A stretch of 64,000 bases of DNA, taken from contig JAQPZY010001688.1 of NCBI GenBank assembly GCA_029931535.1, positions 1,208,501-1,272,500 of the forward strand, in the 5' to 3' direction. Positions 33,484-45,577 of this stretch are shown here, in pieces (positions within the stretch are counted from its first letter, which is position 1; each line of letters begins with the position of its first letter). Under the pieces are notes generated by a model, which saw only the letters and a program-made list of their open reading frames with translations, did not search any database and had not been told where the DNA came from. The DNA is from Margaritifera margaritifera (taxonomy: Eukaryota > Mollusca > Bivalvia > Unionida > Margaritiferidae). Made by a program: the position numbers and the translations under genes.

Positions 33484-34930
33484 AGGGCTTTGCGACACCT
33501 TAGCACAAAAGTGGCTATGTAGCGCTAACAAAACCACATATTCCAAAAATATAAAATGAATTGCACAAAAATTCGGAAGATAAAGTCTTCCAAATAAATG
33601 TAAAACTAAGGACAACAAGATACAGTATAAAACGTAAAGATGTAAAAATTCTGTAAAATCTATATAAAACAACAGATAAAGTAGACACATTTAAAATCCT
33701 TATAACGTGATTAAAATTTCTTGTATAAACGGAGAGATGAGGTGGTATTGTATAAACGGAAAGATGATGTGGGATTTTGTTCTTATACGAGGGATACCAC
33801 TCACCTATAGTCGGTTTGATGTTCTTAAGTTTGTGGAGTTTGCATTCCACACATTTCCATAATTTCAAGATTTTCTTAGGTGGTACGTCCTCGCACAGTT
33901 TCCTCAAGCAGTTAACGTTACAATACTTCTGCCTCACAGGGTGGAAATCAACACACTCGACAAAAATGTGCTCCACTGTCAGGGTACACACTCCCGTCGA
34001 GATTCACCCTTCAGGAGCCATGCAAAGGTAAAAAATTATTTCAGGAGGTTTATATAACCACGGTGGTGAGTTGGGAATACAGAATTTTGGAATGTTTCCG
34101 ATATTGATTATTATCTAAGTGGGGACGAATTCGTATGCCCAAAGGTGGAATGAAGTTTGGTTCCTGAACGTACAAGGTTTTGTATTTGGCCTAAACACTA
34201 CATCATATGCGGGGTTAGATGGATTAGAAGATAGTTTGGTAGCATACAGAAGAGCCAAATTCATTCGTCTGAGATGAAGTGATGGTTCCTTTGCCTCAAC
34301 ATAGAGGCTTTCTGAAGGGGAAGTTCTAAATGCACCCAGAGTCTAAGTCCCTGATTGTGTATCGGAGCAAGCATCTGCAGGTTGGATTAAACAAACTGAA
34401 TCGTACACAATCGAGCCATAGTCAAGTTTCCATCTTACAAACGACCTGTATAGTCGGAGCAAGACTTTCCGATTAACTCCCCAATCTGTGTTTGCCACGA
34501 CTCGCATTAAATCCAGGAATTTTGACATTTGTCCCTGAGGTATCTAATAAGTGGAAGAAAAGTTAGTTCACGGTCGAAGATAAGGCCTAAAAAATTTGCT
34601 CTCCTCCACAACAGGAACAAGACAACCGTCAAGATAGAGCTTTGGCTCATGATGAATGCGATGTAATGGGCAGAAATGCATTCAGTTACTTTTTGATTTC
34701 GAAATTTTGAACCCGTTTTCGACTGCCCATTTATGAACTTTGTTTATGCTCATCTGTATTTGGCGTTCAATATTATGCATACTCTTTGATCTATAGCAGA
34801 TCAAAATGTCAACATACAATGAGCAGTCAGTTCCTGGATTAAGGCATTTCACTATGCTGTTAATTTTGATGTTGAATAGGGTGACTGACAATATGTTGCC
34901 CTGAGGTACACCCATCTCCTCTCTGCTTTT
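33484..34930 (-). mobile_element. Jockey-like LINE, reverse transcriptase to 3' end
   Basis: The longest fragment of this family. On the minus strand: reverse transcriptase start MGVPQGNILSVTLFNI (34682-34915) with the catalytic YVDD degraded to YVDI, then VLLRLYRSFVRWKLDYGSIV (34343-34528), then TVEHIFVECVDFHPVRQKYC (33515-33991) and the shared 3' end. Several frame breaks. Not active. Confidence 0.8.
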
Positions 34931-36238
34931 GTATTCTAGATGTCAACATTGTGCACACTAAAATTCATTTAGAATTTGTAATACACATATCACCATGCTT
35001 CTCAGTAACTTCCGTCTGCCCTTCCCCCTGTGCCTGGGACCGTGGGCAAGGCTTTATTGGGCTATGGACCATTTTTTTAATTTTTTGTTCATCAATTGTT
35101 TCAGATTCCCCTTTCTCATTATACATGTACATGTAATTGGTTGTTGCAGATTTTTTTAATCTTCAGCATGAAACTTTAAAGCATTCAATTGTCATACAGT
35201 GTAAATGCAGTGGATTCAATTTTACAAATGTTTTAAGTTTTATCCCTTTTAGAAAATGATAAAATAACGTCTTGGTTGTTGTAATTTTGATTGATTTTAA
35301 GGAATCTTTTATTTCAGATGCTTGCTCATATGTGTCATTTTGTGTCTTATCTGATTACAAAAATAGAGGATTGTATTTCAAACAAAAGTTAAATGAAACA
35401 GGTAAAGTATTTGAAATGATTCAAATACGTTACTTTCCATTTTGAGCAAACCTGTAAAGGATCTCAATTACTGAAAGAGTTTCATAAGTTTTACTTGCAA
35501 TGAGCACAAATGTAAGATTCAATTCAACAAATGACTTTAAAAACTAACTTGCTCAACAAAACTGACTAGTGAAATGACATTGAAATACATTGGGATGTCT
35601 CAGACAATGTGCCTTTGCTTCATACGATATCATTAAGACATTTGTGACGTTACGAGTTTTATATTAAACGTTTTTATATAATTCACAATTATTGGTTTAT
35701 GAACATAAATAACAAAAATGATGATACAGAAGGACTAGTACATGTTAACGTAAAGAAATTGGATAATTTAATTATTCAGCTTTAAATATCTGCCAGGAAT
35801 AATTCTTTTTGCTACAAATTTGTTTTCAAAAACAAAGACAAAATGTATTGAATTCAGACTATGTATATTAACTGCCCATTGATAATGCAGCCCTTTATGA
35901 TAATGGTCATTGCTTTTGTTATAAAAAATACCCATTGATTTCGATACCACTCACCTTATGTATTTTATTCTCTGTTTAGGACTGAGAATGGTGAGCATTA
36001 GCAGGGTGATTTCATTATGTTTGTAATTACTTGCAATCATTTTTTGTTATAGTGTTTTAAATGTGTCATTATAAAAATATACCGTGAAAGGTTTAATTTG
36101 TACACATTACAAAAGTATTGCAAAATTGATATCGTCTTTACCGACTCGTTTTTTGCCAGAAATCTGTGGTACTTTCAGATACGTAGCATCTAAATGTGTT
36201 TTAAGCACGGAGAAATGACTCGTATATCTTCAGGCTAG

Positions 36239-36284
<46 letters not shown>

Positions 36285-37099
36285 CGCTAAATTACAATAT
36301 TATTTTTACAAATTTAAATTTGTTTCAAGTGTTTTCCGTGATTTCCATGTTCTACGTGTAGTTTACAGGAAATCCATGTGATCTCCGTGTCCACATACAC
36401 TTGGTCAGCGTGATCTCCATGTTCTACGTTTAATATCCATGTCATGGAGAACTTTCTATGCTCACTATGTTTTCTCCGCGAACACGTAAAAAGTGTCCAA
36501 ATGCTGTTTGTTTTCCCCCCAGATAATGGAGAAATTATGAAAAACTGCAGTTTCTTCATGATCTACATGTTCTGTGTGTATTCCATATCATGTCGAACTG
36601 TCACTTAATTATTCCGTGCTCTCCCGAGGTTTACATCAACACGTAAAAAGTGTCCAAATACTCCATGTTTTTTCCATAGTGTAATATTTTCTCCAGATCA
36701 TGAAGAAATCGTGAAGTGATGGAAAAATTAAGTACAGGAAGTGAGGCTGAAACAATAGCAGTAAAAAAAGAAACTCACAAATTAGCCGAGAGTGGCAGAA
36801 GAATGTGAACACCCTGTTTGAAAGAGAGAACACACCCAATGAAGGCAAGCTAGATCAAATAGTACCAAGACTAGACAATTTGTATGAAAAAGTAGGAAAC
36901 AACTGTAGTCTGAAACGGGAAAAAGAGAATACAAAAACTGGAACACTAAACAAGATGATAGGAATGACAACGTCAAAAGAAACGGTCACCAAAGAGGCTA
37001 CAATAAAAAATGGCTTTAAACGTGTACAAATAAAATACTAACAGAAAACAAAAACATACAAACCAAAATCCAAAGTACAAGAATAAACATGGCTTTAGA
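34931..37099. other. No gene recognised; (TAA)n at 36242-36284 and imperfect repeats
   Basis: A (TAA)n microsatellite occurs at 36242-36284. At about 36480-36520 and 36640-36690 the string AACACGTAAAAAGTGTCCAA recurs in two diverged copies about 155 bp apart with CATGTTCTAC-like units around them. The rest is unrecognised AT-rich DNA. Confidence 0.55.
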
Positions 37100-40000
37100 A
37101 AGAGAGAAGAAAGAATTGATAGACAGACCAGAGGTCAGGGAAACAGAAATGGGTCAAGCTTTGGGACCGAAGCGCGACTTCAAAGAAAGAAAGGTACAAA
37201 TAAATTAAACTGTACAATATGGGGCCTGATAGAGTATTTTGTAAATGTGAAAGTAAATGGAAAATCCGTTTCTTTGTAGTGTGACACACGAACAGTGTTA
37301 CAATTCATAGTAGCAAGGTAGTAAAATCTAAGGTGACTTCAGTAAAAAAAAGTATGTTTAAAATGTTACAGAAGTCAGTCAACCTTTTGATGGTAAAACT
37401 GAAGTAAAAATTATGTTAGGGAGTCGTACCTTTACACATGAAGTATTAGTAGCAGACATTCAACAAGATGGCATACTTGGTGTTGACTTTTTAAAGAAAC
37501 ACAAATTTGCCCCTATGATCAGTAAAAGGTTATTTAAATGTAACAGGAGAACGTTTACTGTGCTATATGAAATTAGATAAATGGAAAGCTACGAGTTATA
37601 GAATTGCCTTAACTGAAAATATTGAGATACCTCCAGAATCTGAAGTGACTGTAAATGTCAAACCAATTGATCAATATGATAAAAAAGCAATGGGTTTAAC
37701 AAAATCATTCTAAAAATTTGTGGAGAAAACTGCTTTACTAGCAGCAATTGTTTTAGTGCATCCTAAAAATGGACAAATTCCTGTCAGAATAGCAAATTTA
37801 AGTGAAAAACCAGTTCAACTGCAAAACAAAAAAAAAAAAAAAAAAAAATGTTACTGCAGAATTGCAACCTGTTCAAGTTGTACACAGTGAAAAAATTTGT
37901 GCATATTACAGGAAAGTGTGTAGTATTCAACAATTATCAGAGCATCTAACAAAAATGGTTGAAAGATCTTCTAAAAATATGTATAAAGAACAAACTGAAA
38001 ATGAAAAGAATTCTTGATAAAACATCAGAATATTTTTTGCGCATCATCAAGTGACATAGGTTATTCAAATTGATAAAACATCAAATTGATAACAGATATG
38101 AAAAACCTGTATAACTTATACCTACAGAATACAACTTGCTAAAAGATTAGTTGCTGAGAATGAAATTATAAAGATGACAGAAGATAGAATTAGAGAACAA
38201 AATGTCCACAAAGACCACGGAATGCTCCCGCTGTAATGGTGACTAAGCCTGATGGTTCGGTAAGGTTATGTTGTGATTTTTGAGGTTTAAATGAAGTCAC
38301 TGTCCAAGATCCTTCAGCCCTGCCCTTAATATATAATAGTCTTCATGATTTAGCTGGATCGAAATGGTGGTCTTGTTTAGATATGAAATCGGCCAGTGGC
38401 AAGTCGAGATTGATGAAAACGATAGGCATAACATTGCATTCTCCATATCAGGAGGGGAACAATGGCAATGCCGCCGATTAACCTTTGGATACACCGGCTA
38501 CTTTTTCCCGTCTTGTCCAGATGGCATTTTCAGGTCTCTTGTGGAAAATGATCATTTTGTAGCTTGATCACAATATTTGCTATTCAAAAAGCTTTGAAGA
38601 GCATTTCACGCATTTGGAGATAGTTTTACAAAGACTGAAATATGATAACTTGAAACTCAATCCTAAGAAAAGCAACCTGTTTCAAAGCGAGGTTACATTT
38701 CTGGATCATACTATAAGTGAATCTGGTGGTGGCACATGCACAGATAAAATCACAGAACCAAGAGATTGGCCAACTCCTAAAAATGTAACAGAAGCTGCAA
38801 TCTTCATTTCTTTGGCAAGTTACTATAGGTCATATGTTTATCAGTTTCCTATCTTGATTAAACCCATACATGAACTTTCTGAAAAAGGCAGATTTGTATG
38901 GACTGCGGAGTGAACAGAGCTTGAACGATATAAAACGTGCATTGATAAATGCACCAATCTTGTCATTTCCAACAGAGAATGATGCATTGATTTTAGACTC
39001 CGATGCCTCAAATGTTGGTCAGGGAGCTGTACTCTCCTAAATCGAGACTGAAAGAAAATATCGTGTCACTTGACGAGAACTTCTGGAAGTGGTAAATGTA
39101 GTCAAAGATTTTCACCACTCTCTTTCTGGAAAGAAGTTAACAGCGGAGACTGATCATGGAAGTCTGAGATGGCTGATAAATTTCAAAATGGCAGAAGGCC
39201 AATTAGCTATGTGGTTGACTTTTCTGGCCACCTATGATTTTGAGATCATACACGGAGCTGGTAGATTGCACTCTAATGATGATGCCTTATCAAGGCATCT
39301 ATGTGTCGATATAAACTGTACATAGTGATAAAGTAGAAAATTACTTTCAAAGTTAAACAACTAGAGAACTAGTAGTTTGTATTTCTCCCAAATTAAATTG
39401 GTTCCTTGTCTCTTCCACCCGATATAAACTCAAAGACAAATGATTTAAACTGACAGAAATATAGAAGGCATGTTTTGCTATCACTTGTCACAGTATTTTA
39501 ACTATGCCTTGTCCCCACTTTTAATTATGCCTAGTCCCCACTTTTAACTATGCCTAGTCCCCACAGAACTAATATCTTTGATCTGTCTCATGTTGAGGGT
39601 ATGTTATCTGATATTTGAATACTCTTCTTTTGATGACAATAATCCAGTGAGAAATCTATCAGAGATTAAACATGGTGAAGTAGAAAAACCAAGAGTATTG
39701 AAGAAAAACTGTGAGCAGCTGAAGAGTAGTAGTGATTAACTGTTATGTTACAAAAGAGGTTATGAAGAAACTCCTATCTCCTGACTGTAGCATAAGTACT
39801 GAGAATACTATCACTTCCCAATCAAAAGATGATATTGACAACTTTGCTATATCCAAATTACCCCATTTACAAAATAATGACCCATTTCTGCAAGTTGTAA
39901 AGGGTATGGTGACAGGTTAAAATAAATCTGAATGGGCAGATGTTTCCAATTACTGTCCGAAAATAAAATACTACTGGACACGACTTTATTCCTTTGTAGT

Positions 40001-40614
40001 AGAAAATGATATTCTATATAGGAAATACGAAAAGGAAGATGGAAAGACAGTCACCATGCAAACTGTTGTCCCAGAATGCTTACAAAGTGACAGCACAATT
40101 ACATAAGCGTCAGAGCTGCACACTTAGGTGTAGTTAAACTCTACAAAAAGTGGGACAGTGATTCTTTTGGTATGGGCTGAATAACGATGTAGAGAATTGG
40201 TGCAAGAAATGTGATGTATGCACCAGTAGAAAATCTTCCGTTAGAAAACCAAAAGCACCCATGCAAATTTACAACGTAGGTGCTTCTAAGGAAAAGGTGG
40301 CTATTAATTTCATAGGTCCACTCCCCAGGACTAAACAGGGAAATAAAAACATTATGGTTATAAGGGACTATTTTACTAAATGGACAGAGGCATACCCGGT
40401 GGAAAAGACTGATGCAAGAACTACAGCTAAAGAGCTGATTTATAATTTTATCGCAAGATTTGGAGTACCCCTTTTCATTCACACAGATCAAGGAACAAAT
40501 TTTGAGTCCACACTTTTCAAAGAAATCTGTATAATACTCGGAACTGAGAAAACAAGAACTTCTATTGCTAGACCCCAAAGTGATGGCATGACAGGGAGAG
40601 CTAACAGAACCTAA
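37100..40614 (+). mobile_element. Ty3/gypsy LTR retrotransposon, decayed
   Basis: All remains are on the plus strand in pol order: protease-like remnant (about 37430-37500, ILGVDFLKKHKF), reverse transcriptase (about 38240-38590, KPDGSVRLCCDF and the palm remnants), then LKYDNLKLNPKKSNLFQSEV and FLDHTISESGG (38614-38750), RNase H (about 38990-39320, DSDASNVGQGAV; TAETDHGSLRWL), integrase zinc part (about 40190-40260, WCKKCDVCTSRK) and catalytic core (40261-40614, FIGPLPRTKQGNKN; FIHTDQGTNFESTL). Many stops. LTRs were not identified. Confidence 0.85.
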
Positions 40615-43219
40615 CCTGGGTACAGTCGTCGATATATGTTTGCTTTGCCAATATATTTTTTCTTTTTATTCCCCCGCTTTTAATCCGTCGAAAATAGATT
40701 ATCATTTATGAATGGCACCGTATTGAGATTATGGCGATATCGACGCCTGGGGACAGGCGAGGTGTTTTCCTTGATGATCAATCCTATTAATACCCAATTA
40801 ACACATGACCGTTACCTTATCCAAAACGAGGCAAGGATGCTGCGGAACATTTGAGCAATTTCAAAACAGCATTGAAAAGTTACACCGATGCGTCACGAAT
40901 AAACAGGGGCACAGTAGTCCTAGCCAGAGGCAAGCATCAAAAAGACCCCCCTTTAAGGATTTTGAAACACAACACTAAGAGACCATTGTTTTTAAACCCA
41001 GGGGATGCTGGTGCCATTAAACATGTGCATTTTTTAAAGTCCATGCTTGCACACAAACTGACGACCAGACCGAAGTGCTTGTAAGCTGTAAGAACTCTTT
41101 TTATTACAACATTTATTTTCTTCTGTGCAAATAATAGTCTTAAAGGTGTCAGTCGTGGAATAAATTCATGGATTTTACGCAAACTTTGTGCGAAAAAAAA
41201 TTCTGTGATCGTCTCCAACACATATATCTAATACAATTTTGTTCCCTCGTTTTGAAAATACATTTAAACCATTTATTGTAATGTTTCAGTTATATGCAAA
41301 TATTTGTTATTATTATTTAAAGAATTCACGCGGAGTAATGCTTATAAATACCAGTTCGTAGAATTTATTTTATTCTAATATACTAAACTTTTGAATATTT
41401 CTGCTTCAAGATACAATTTGATGGATTAAATTTATACAGCTTGTTGGGATACAGAACTGCCAGATTTCATATAAATTAGATACAAGGGCTGACCATTTAT
41501 TTTTGTAGGGTCACCTGGGATTTTGCCTGAAAATTTCTTTCCCTGGTTTTTATTAATAATCTGGCTTTAACTGGAACTGACCCAAAAATTCTATGTAAGA
41601 TTCAAAAAGAAAAATTTGCTCAATCCTGGAAACAAAAATTCCGACAAGTTATTTGCTAAAAATACAATTTATTTTGCAAACGTTCTGCGAAAACATTAGT
41701 CCGTTTCCAACATTTTCCCAAACAATTTTCAGACCCCGTACCCCTCCCCCCCCATTAAATACTTGGTCCCTAAACGTGTAGAGTTTGCAAGTCATCTATG
41801 TACCTGTATATGTTGCGCTGGAAATATGTTGAGAACGACTCGGTGATAGAGGAAAGAGTATGTGAACAACTATAAAATATGAGCACTGATAAACAAATTT
41901 TGCTGATTGAGCAAGCCAAAAAAAGAAGAGTAAAACAGCACAGAGATTTGATGCACCCTGGGTATCAGTTTGTGGGTTATAATGTTGACTTTATTGTTAA
42001 AGTTCGACAAATGACAGCCTCAAATCAAAATAAGGACCATCATCTTTTCCAGTGTGTGGCATACAAAAATCACCTGTCTGGTAACCATCTATCTGACAAG
42101 CCAGAAGTAAAAGAATTGAGTGAACTTGATTGAACTCAGCTGCTGCTATCTATCTAACACAACGCCCTGCTGGTAGAGCATCAAACTTTCTATGTGCTGA
42201 AATTATGGTCCAGAAAAATCCCAGCAACTCAGTTTTGTGCGTAGTTTCTAGAGTCATACATAATACATCAGTATATGGCACAGGCCAAAAAAAGTACTGA
42301 CAATGTATGTATATAACGTATAGTCTGAACATTCACCAAATTAAATGGAGTGTTAGAAAAAACTTTCCTTTGGTTTTAAACTCATTTATAGCAGCACTGT
42401 GATTAGGCTATGTATGTAGTCTAGTATTAGTGGGAGGAAGAGCCGTTAATATTGGATTTGGGTTAACACCCATTTTCAGCGACTAGGCTATCTATGGTGC
42501 CCAGTATTTATGGTGGTGGAAGAGACTGCAATATTCAACTACATAGCCGTGGTGTTTTGCCGAATACAGCTGTCAGATTTGATTTTGGGTTGATAACACC
42601 TGTTTTCAGCACTGTAAGTAGGATATGTATGGTGTCCAGTATTACTGGACGAGAAAGAGCCCATGATAAGCTGCTGGCAGGCTTTTGTCCATATATATAT
42701 ATATATATATATATAGGAAAACACTTAAATAATTACATAAAGATATGTTTTTTTCCACCGAGTCCAAAAATTAAAGCAAGAAAAGTACACATTTAAAAAA
42801 AACAAACTAATTTGATCTACAAAGTGATGGCTTTTTTTCTTCAAGTTTTTTTAAAAATAAAATTATTCGTTAAATAATTTTAATATTTTTTCTTTACTAT
42901 ATTTTCACACGTGAAATGTATATCCTTATATTTTCACACGTGAAAATACAAGATTTCCCATCATGCCATGCGACGCTTGATTGTTTGTGCCTACAGAAGT
43001 TATACCTGCTGCTAGAAAACGAGTACTTTGTGAGCTAGAACAAATAAATGGAAACTGCATTACCTTTCAGACATGGAAATTAATTTTGGCTGAAGGAATT
43101 TGACTCAACGCCGTTCGCGTCTCTGTGAAGTTATTTCCCCTTACCGCCTTGACAACAGTTATAAACCAGCTGTGATGCATTGCTGATCGGACTTGCTTTG
43201 TGGTCAGATAGAGTAAAAT
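40615..43219. other. Unrecognised DNA with a possible transposon-derived fragment
   Basis: The plus frame 41879-42133 contains QHRDLMHPGYQFVGYNVDF and NKDHHLFQCVAYKN, resembling the GDNVD...KDHH region of DUF6589-type proteins spread in invertebrate genomes; the match is from memory and weak. An (AT)n run occurs at 42690-42715. Two copies of TATTTTCACACGTGAAA, a palindromic string, lie at about 42898-42950. No gene is otherwise seen. Confidence 0.45.
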
Positions 43220-43225
43220 AATGTA
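43220..43225. repeat. Target site duplication AATGTA, left
   Basis: AATGTA directly precedes the left terminal repeat of element B and recurs at 63971-63976 directly after the right one. Six bp is the duplication length known for Polintons. Confidence 0.93.
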
Positions 43226-43470
43226 AGTAGTAGAGTGGGAGTGTTGAGGGTCGTGGGGGACACTCTGGGGTCCTACGAGAAATTAACATGGCGGGGACAC
43301 TACAGGGTCCTACGAGAAATTAACATGGTGGGGGCACTACGGGAGTTTAACATTGGGAACAGTCTGGGGTCCTACGGAAGTTTTTAACGTGGCGGGAGTG
43401 TGGGTGGGGGTGTGGGAGGGAATAGAATTAATCTTTCTTGATAAAGGGTGGTCCTTAGAAGGACCGTTGG
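43226..43470 (+). repeat. Left terminal inverted repeat of element B
   Basis: 245 bp. It pairs with 63716-63970 except for a 10 bp gap and about four substitutions. It starts AGTAGTAGAGTGGGAGTGTT, contains about four iterations around GGTCCTACGAGAAATTAACA (period near 38 bp), then a pyrimidine/purine-skewed GTGGGTGGGGGTGTGGGAGG, and its inner end is the histone-type stem-loop. So the stem-loop is part of the repeat itself. Confidence 0.93.
43431..43470 (-). terminator. Histone-type 3' stem-loop and downstream element (copy 3)
   Basis: On the minus strand: CCAAC, stem GGTCCT, loop TCTA, stem AGGACC (43450-43465), ACCC, then TTTATCAAGAAAGAT. The stem is six Watson-Crick pairs. The loop fits U-Y-U-N, and CAAGAAAGA equals the element known downstream of sea urchin histone stem-loops. 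It begins 17 nt after the stop of the gene at 43483. Confidence 0.85.
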
Positions 43471-43482
43471 AGGAGGAATATT

Positions 43483-44079
43483 TTATTTCCTCCAACATTT
43501 GGTAAAGAAGCTTAGGAAGGTGGTGGATCTTTTTTTCTTGGTTGGAAGTGTTGGTGAATCAGGTAGCCAGTCAGGATGTTTCATCCGCCTGAATTTATCT
43601 TGGATTTTCATCCAATTTAAATTCATCCGTTGAAATTCCATTTCTTTCCTGGCTTCTTCTTTCTTCTTTCTTTCAAGAGCCCACAAGATTTTAATGTAGG
43701 CTACTTCTTGCTCTAAAGCTTGTTTTAACAATAGGGTTGTCGTGTGAATATTTATCTCTTCACGCCTGACACAACTAGTGGGTGGATACGACCATTCATC
43801 TTGTTGAACAAGGTGAAGGAAGTATTTCACTTCATCTAGTAAGTCAAGGGATTTTTTGATAAAACCCACACGACAAGGAGCACAAGAAGAAGAAGTTTTT
43901 AGTCTTTCCTCCACCAAAACATCATTCACCAACCTCCTCGCTGAAATGAGAGCCGCTAGTTGGCTGGTGACAAATGGTTTGGTGGTAGGATATCTCCACC
44001 AATACTCCAACCTTTCCATTAACGACTCCACATCCACCATCCTATCCCAAGCTTCCTGCAAGAGGTCTACAGTATTCAT
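43483..44079 (-). CDS. Helical protein at the left end of element B, unknown function
   Basis: 198 residues, rich in Leu, Glu, Lys and Trp, predicted mostly alpha-helical: MNTVDLLQEAWDRMVDVESL at the start, a possible CAPC motif near residue 67, a charged helix (ERKKKEEARKEMEFQRMNLN) and a basic end. I do not recognise it. It has no counterpart in element A. It is transcribed toward the terminus and has its own promoter box (44123-44160) and histone-type 3' end, so it looks like a functional accessory gene. A weak likeness of its first helix to the right-end gene at 63400 could mean they are diverged paralogues. Confidence 0.7.
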   Translation of the reverse strand: MNTVDLLQEAWDRMVDVESLMERLEYWWRYPTTKPFVTSQLAALISARRLVNDVLVEERLKTSSSCAPCRVGFIKKSLDLLDEVKYFLHLVQQDEWSYPPTSCVRREEINIHTTTLLLKQALEQEVAYIKILWALERKKKEEARKEMEFQRMNLNWMKIQDKFRRMKHPDWLPDSPTLPTKKKRSTTFLSFFTKCWRK

Positions 44080-44122
44080 TCTTCAGTGTGAAGTGTGAAT
44101 GGCGTCACTGTGGAAGGTACCG

Positions 44123-44161
44123 CTTTATATTCGAGAAGCGCGGACGTGATGGAAAACATCC
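44123..44161 (-). promoter_or_regulatory. Terminal-gene promoter box with TATA (left)
   Basis: On the minus strand GATGTTTTCCATCACGTCCG, then CGCTTCTCG and ATATAAAG (44123-44130), about 45 bp before the ATG at 44079. The same box precedes genes at 19822, 62664 and 63400. Confidence 0.78.
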
Positions 44162-44215
44162 CCCCCCCTTTTTTTCCAAAAAAAAAAAACCACACACATC
44201 ACACTATCCTTTTTT

Positions 44216-44286
44216 ATATCAATCACACCACACAAAACATACAAGGGGAGAAGGTTTTTTTTTGGTGGGGTAGACTATCACAAAAC
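44216..44286. repeat. 70 bp subterminal inverted repeat, left
   Basis: It contains ATCACACCACACAAAACATA and GGTGGGGTAGACTATCACAA. The reverse complement occurs at 62882-62951 with a few changes in the T-run. It marks the inner edge of the extra terminal module; element A lacks it. Confidence 0.85.
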
Positions 44287-44311
44287 AACAAAATAATATA
44301 CAAACATATAT

Positions 44312-44312
<1 letters not shown>

Positions 44313-44361
<49 letters not shown>
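44313..44361. repeat. (AC)n microsatellite
   Basis: About 24 AC units, followed by the GGCAATCATTGG string that in element A directly joins the terminal repeat. Confidence 0.9.
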
Positions 44362-44365
<4 letters not shown>

Positions 44366-44389
44366 GATATAGGCAATCATTGGAAAAAT

Positions 44390-44433
44390 TAATCTTTTCT
44401 TGAAAAATGGTTGGCCCTTAGAAGGGCCTTTGG
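44390..44433 (-). terminator. Histone-type 3' stem-loop and downstream element (copy 4)
   Basis: On the minus strand: CCAAA (the exact metazoan 5' flank), stem GGCCCT, loop TCTA, stem AGGGCC (44413-44428), AACCA, then TTTTTCAAGAAAAGATT. It lies 27 nt after the stop of the gene ending at 44456 and corresponds to copy 1 in element A. The loop changed from TTTC to TCTA while pairing was kept. Confidence 0.85.
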
Positions 44434-44455
44434 GTTTTTTTTTGTTTTGTGGGTT

Positions 44456-44686
44456 TTAGCATGTACATCTTTGGCTAGGTCTTCTTTTTCTTCTACTTCT
44501 TCTAACTTCTGGTCCGAAGAGAAGGACTCTCTTCAAACATCCTTGACGTTCGATGTAGATACGCCTTTTCCATTCGGTGGATTCTGTTAGTTTTGTGGTA
44601 GCCCATGAGGCTTTTACATACATTAGGAATGCTGGATTAAACAGCATTCCCGAGACAATGTTCGATGCTTCCACGCTAACCCCCAT
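44456..44686 (-). CDS. Conserved 76-residue basic protein, unknown function
   Basis: Counterpart of the element A gene at 2450-2680, same length, with KRRIYIERQGCLKRVL unchanged. The differences are mostly in the N-terminus (VSVEASNIVSGMLFNPAFLM) and in scattered conservative positions. Keeping an open frame of identical length in two diverged copies argues for selection on the protein. It diverges from the coiled-coil gene and ends in a histone-type stem-loop. Confidence 0.7.
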   Translation of the reverse strand: MGVSVEASNIVSGMLFNPAFLMYVKASWATTKLTESTEWKRRIYIERQGCLKRVLLFGPEVRRSRRKRRPSQRCTC

Positions 44687-44734
44687 GATTTAGTCTTTTT
44701 GAGTGGTTCTGGAGAAAACCGGTGAAGCTTTATG

Positions 44735-44880
44735 AAACAAGCGGTAGTATATATACCTTACGATAGGATTGAAATGGATCGAAATCAACTACCAATCCAA
44801 ATGCGCGTTACAAGTGGGTCGGGTTTTCTTCCAATGGGAAGAGAGCGGGGGTGTGACGTCATCTCGGGTATAAAGGTATC
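44735..44880. promoter_or_regulatory. Divergent promoter with CRE, CCAAT and TATA (element B)
   Basis: GTATATATACC near 44748 (TATA for the minus gene), CCAAT at 44831, TGACGTCA at 44854-44861 and TATAAA at 44869-44874. A canonical CRE seven bases before a TATA box is a strong arrangement for ATF/CREB-driven transcription of the plus-strand gene, as in adenovirus early promoters. Confidence 0.75.
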
Positions 44881-44947
44881 GTAGCGTTCGTAGGGTTTAT
44901 TACTTTTTTCGACAGCCTTCACGGAGACTGGAAAGACAAGTACTACA

Positions 44948-45546
44948 ATGTATTGGAGTGAGCCTTCAATATTTAATGCTGCTGCATTAATGAACTTCCG
45001 GCCGGAAGACTTTGATTAGATTTACTAAATCAAGATTTTGAGAATACTGCTACTACTACTGCTACTACACCAATGGTGGATGAATTTAAAAAAAGGCAAA
45101 TGGAAGAGATGGAAAATTTTTTAAAAAAGCAACGAGAAGAGGAAGAAATGTTTCTTCTTCTTCAACAGCAGCAGAAAGAAGAAGAAGAGAGAAGAAGAAG
45201 ACAAAGTGAGGAAGAAATCCGACAGCAGCAGCTTCAGCAGCAGCAGTTACAAGAGGAGGAGAAGAAGGAAACAGTAAAGGAAGGCATCAGTCTTGAAGAA
45301 AAAACCGTAAGTCTGTTAGAAGAGATATTATATGAGTTAAAATGGATGACCAATGTCTATAAGTATTCTTTAACTCATCAACCACCTAAACGAAAAAGAC
45401 CATCACGGGCTAAACAACATTCTTCTAAGCCTTCCAGTTCTAGTGAGATGCCACCACCACCACCAACGCCACCATCAGTAGCAGCAGCATTAACAGGATA
45501 TGGATTGGGCCGTGGTAAAGGACTACGGCATTTGAAGTTGATTTGA
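44948..45546 (+). pseudogene. Coiled-coil protein with GLGRGKGLR tail, frameshifted
   Basis: Counterpart of 2940-3512. The ATG at 44948 gives MYWSEPSIFNAAALMNFRP, then a one-base loss near 45018 brings a stop. From 45073 the original frame is open for 157 residues: long Gln/Glu/Lys coiled coil, SLLEEILYELKWM, KRKRPSRAKQ, a proline run and GYGLGRGKGLRHLKLI. Reinitiation at 45073 could still yield the main part. It is followed by a histone-type stem-loop 37 bp after the stop. Confidence 0.72.
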
Positions 45547-45577
45547 AAGTTTTGTTTTTAAACCAAAACAAAACAAC

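Noticed and set aside
40851..41084. 77-residue frame after the Ty3/gypsy element
   Set aside because: I found no motif or context to support it as a gene.
43441..43470. GGTCCT...AGGACC hairpins as bacterial-type intrinsic terminators
   Set aside because: The sequence is eukaryotic; the loop, flanks and CAAGAAAGA element fit the histone signal, and no U-tract follows the stem.
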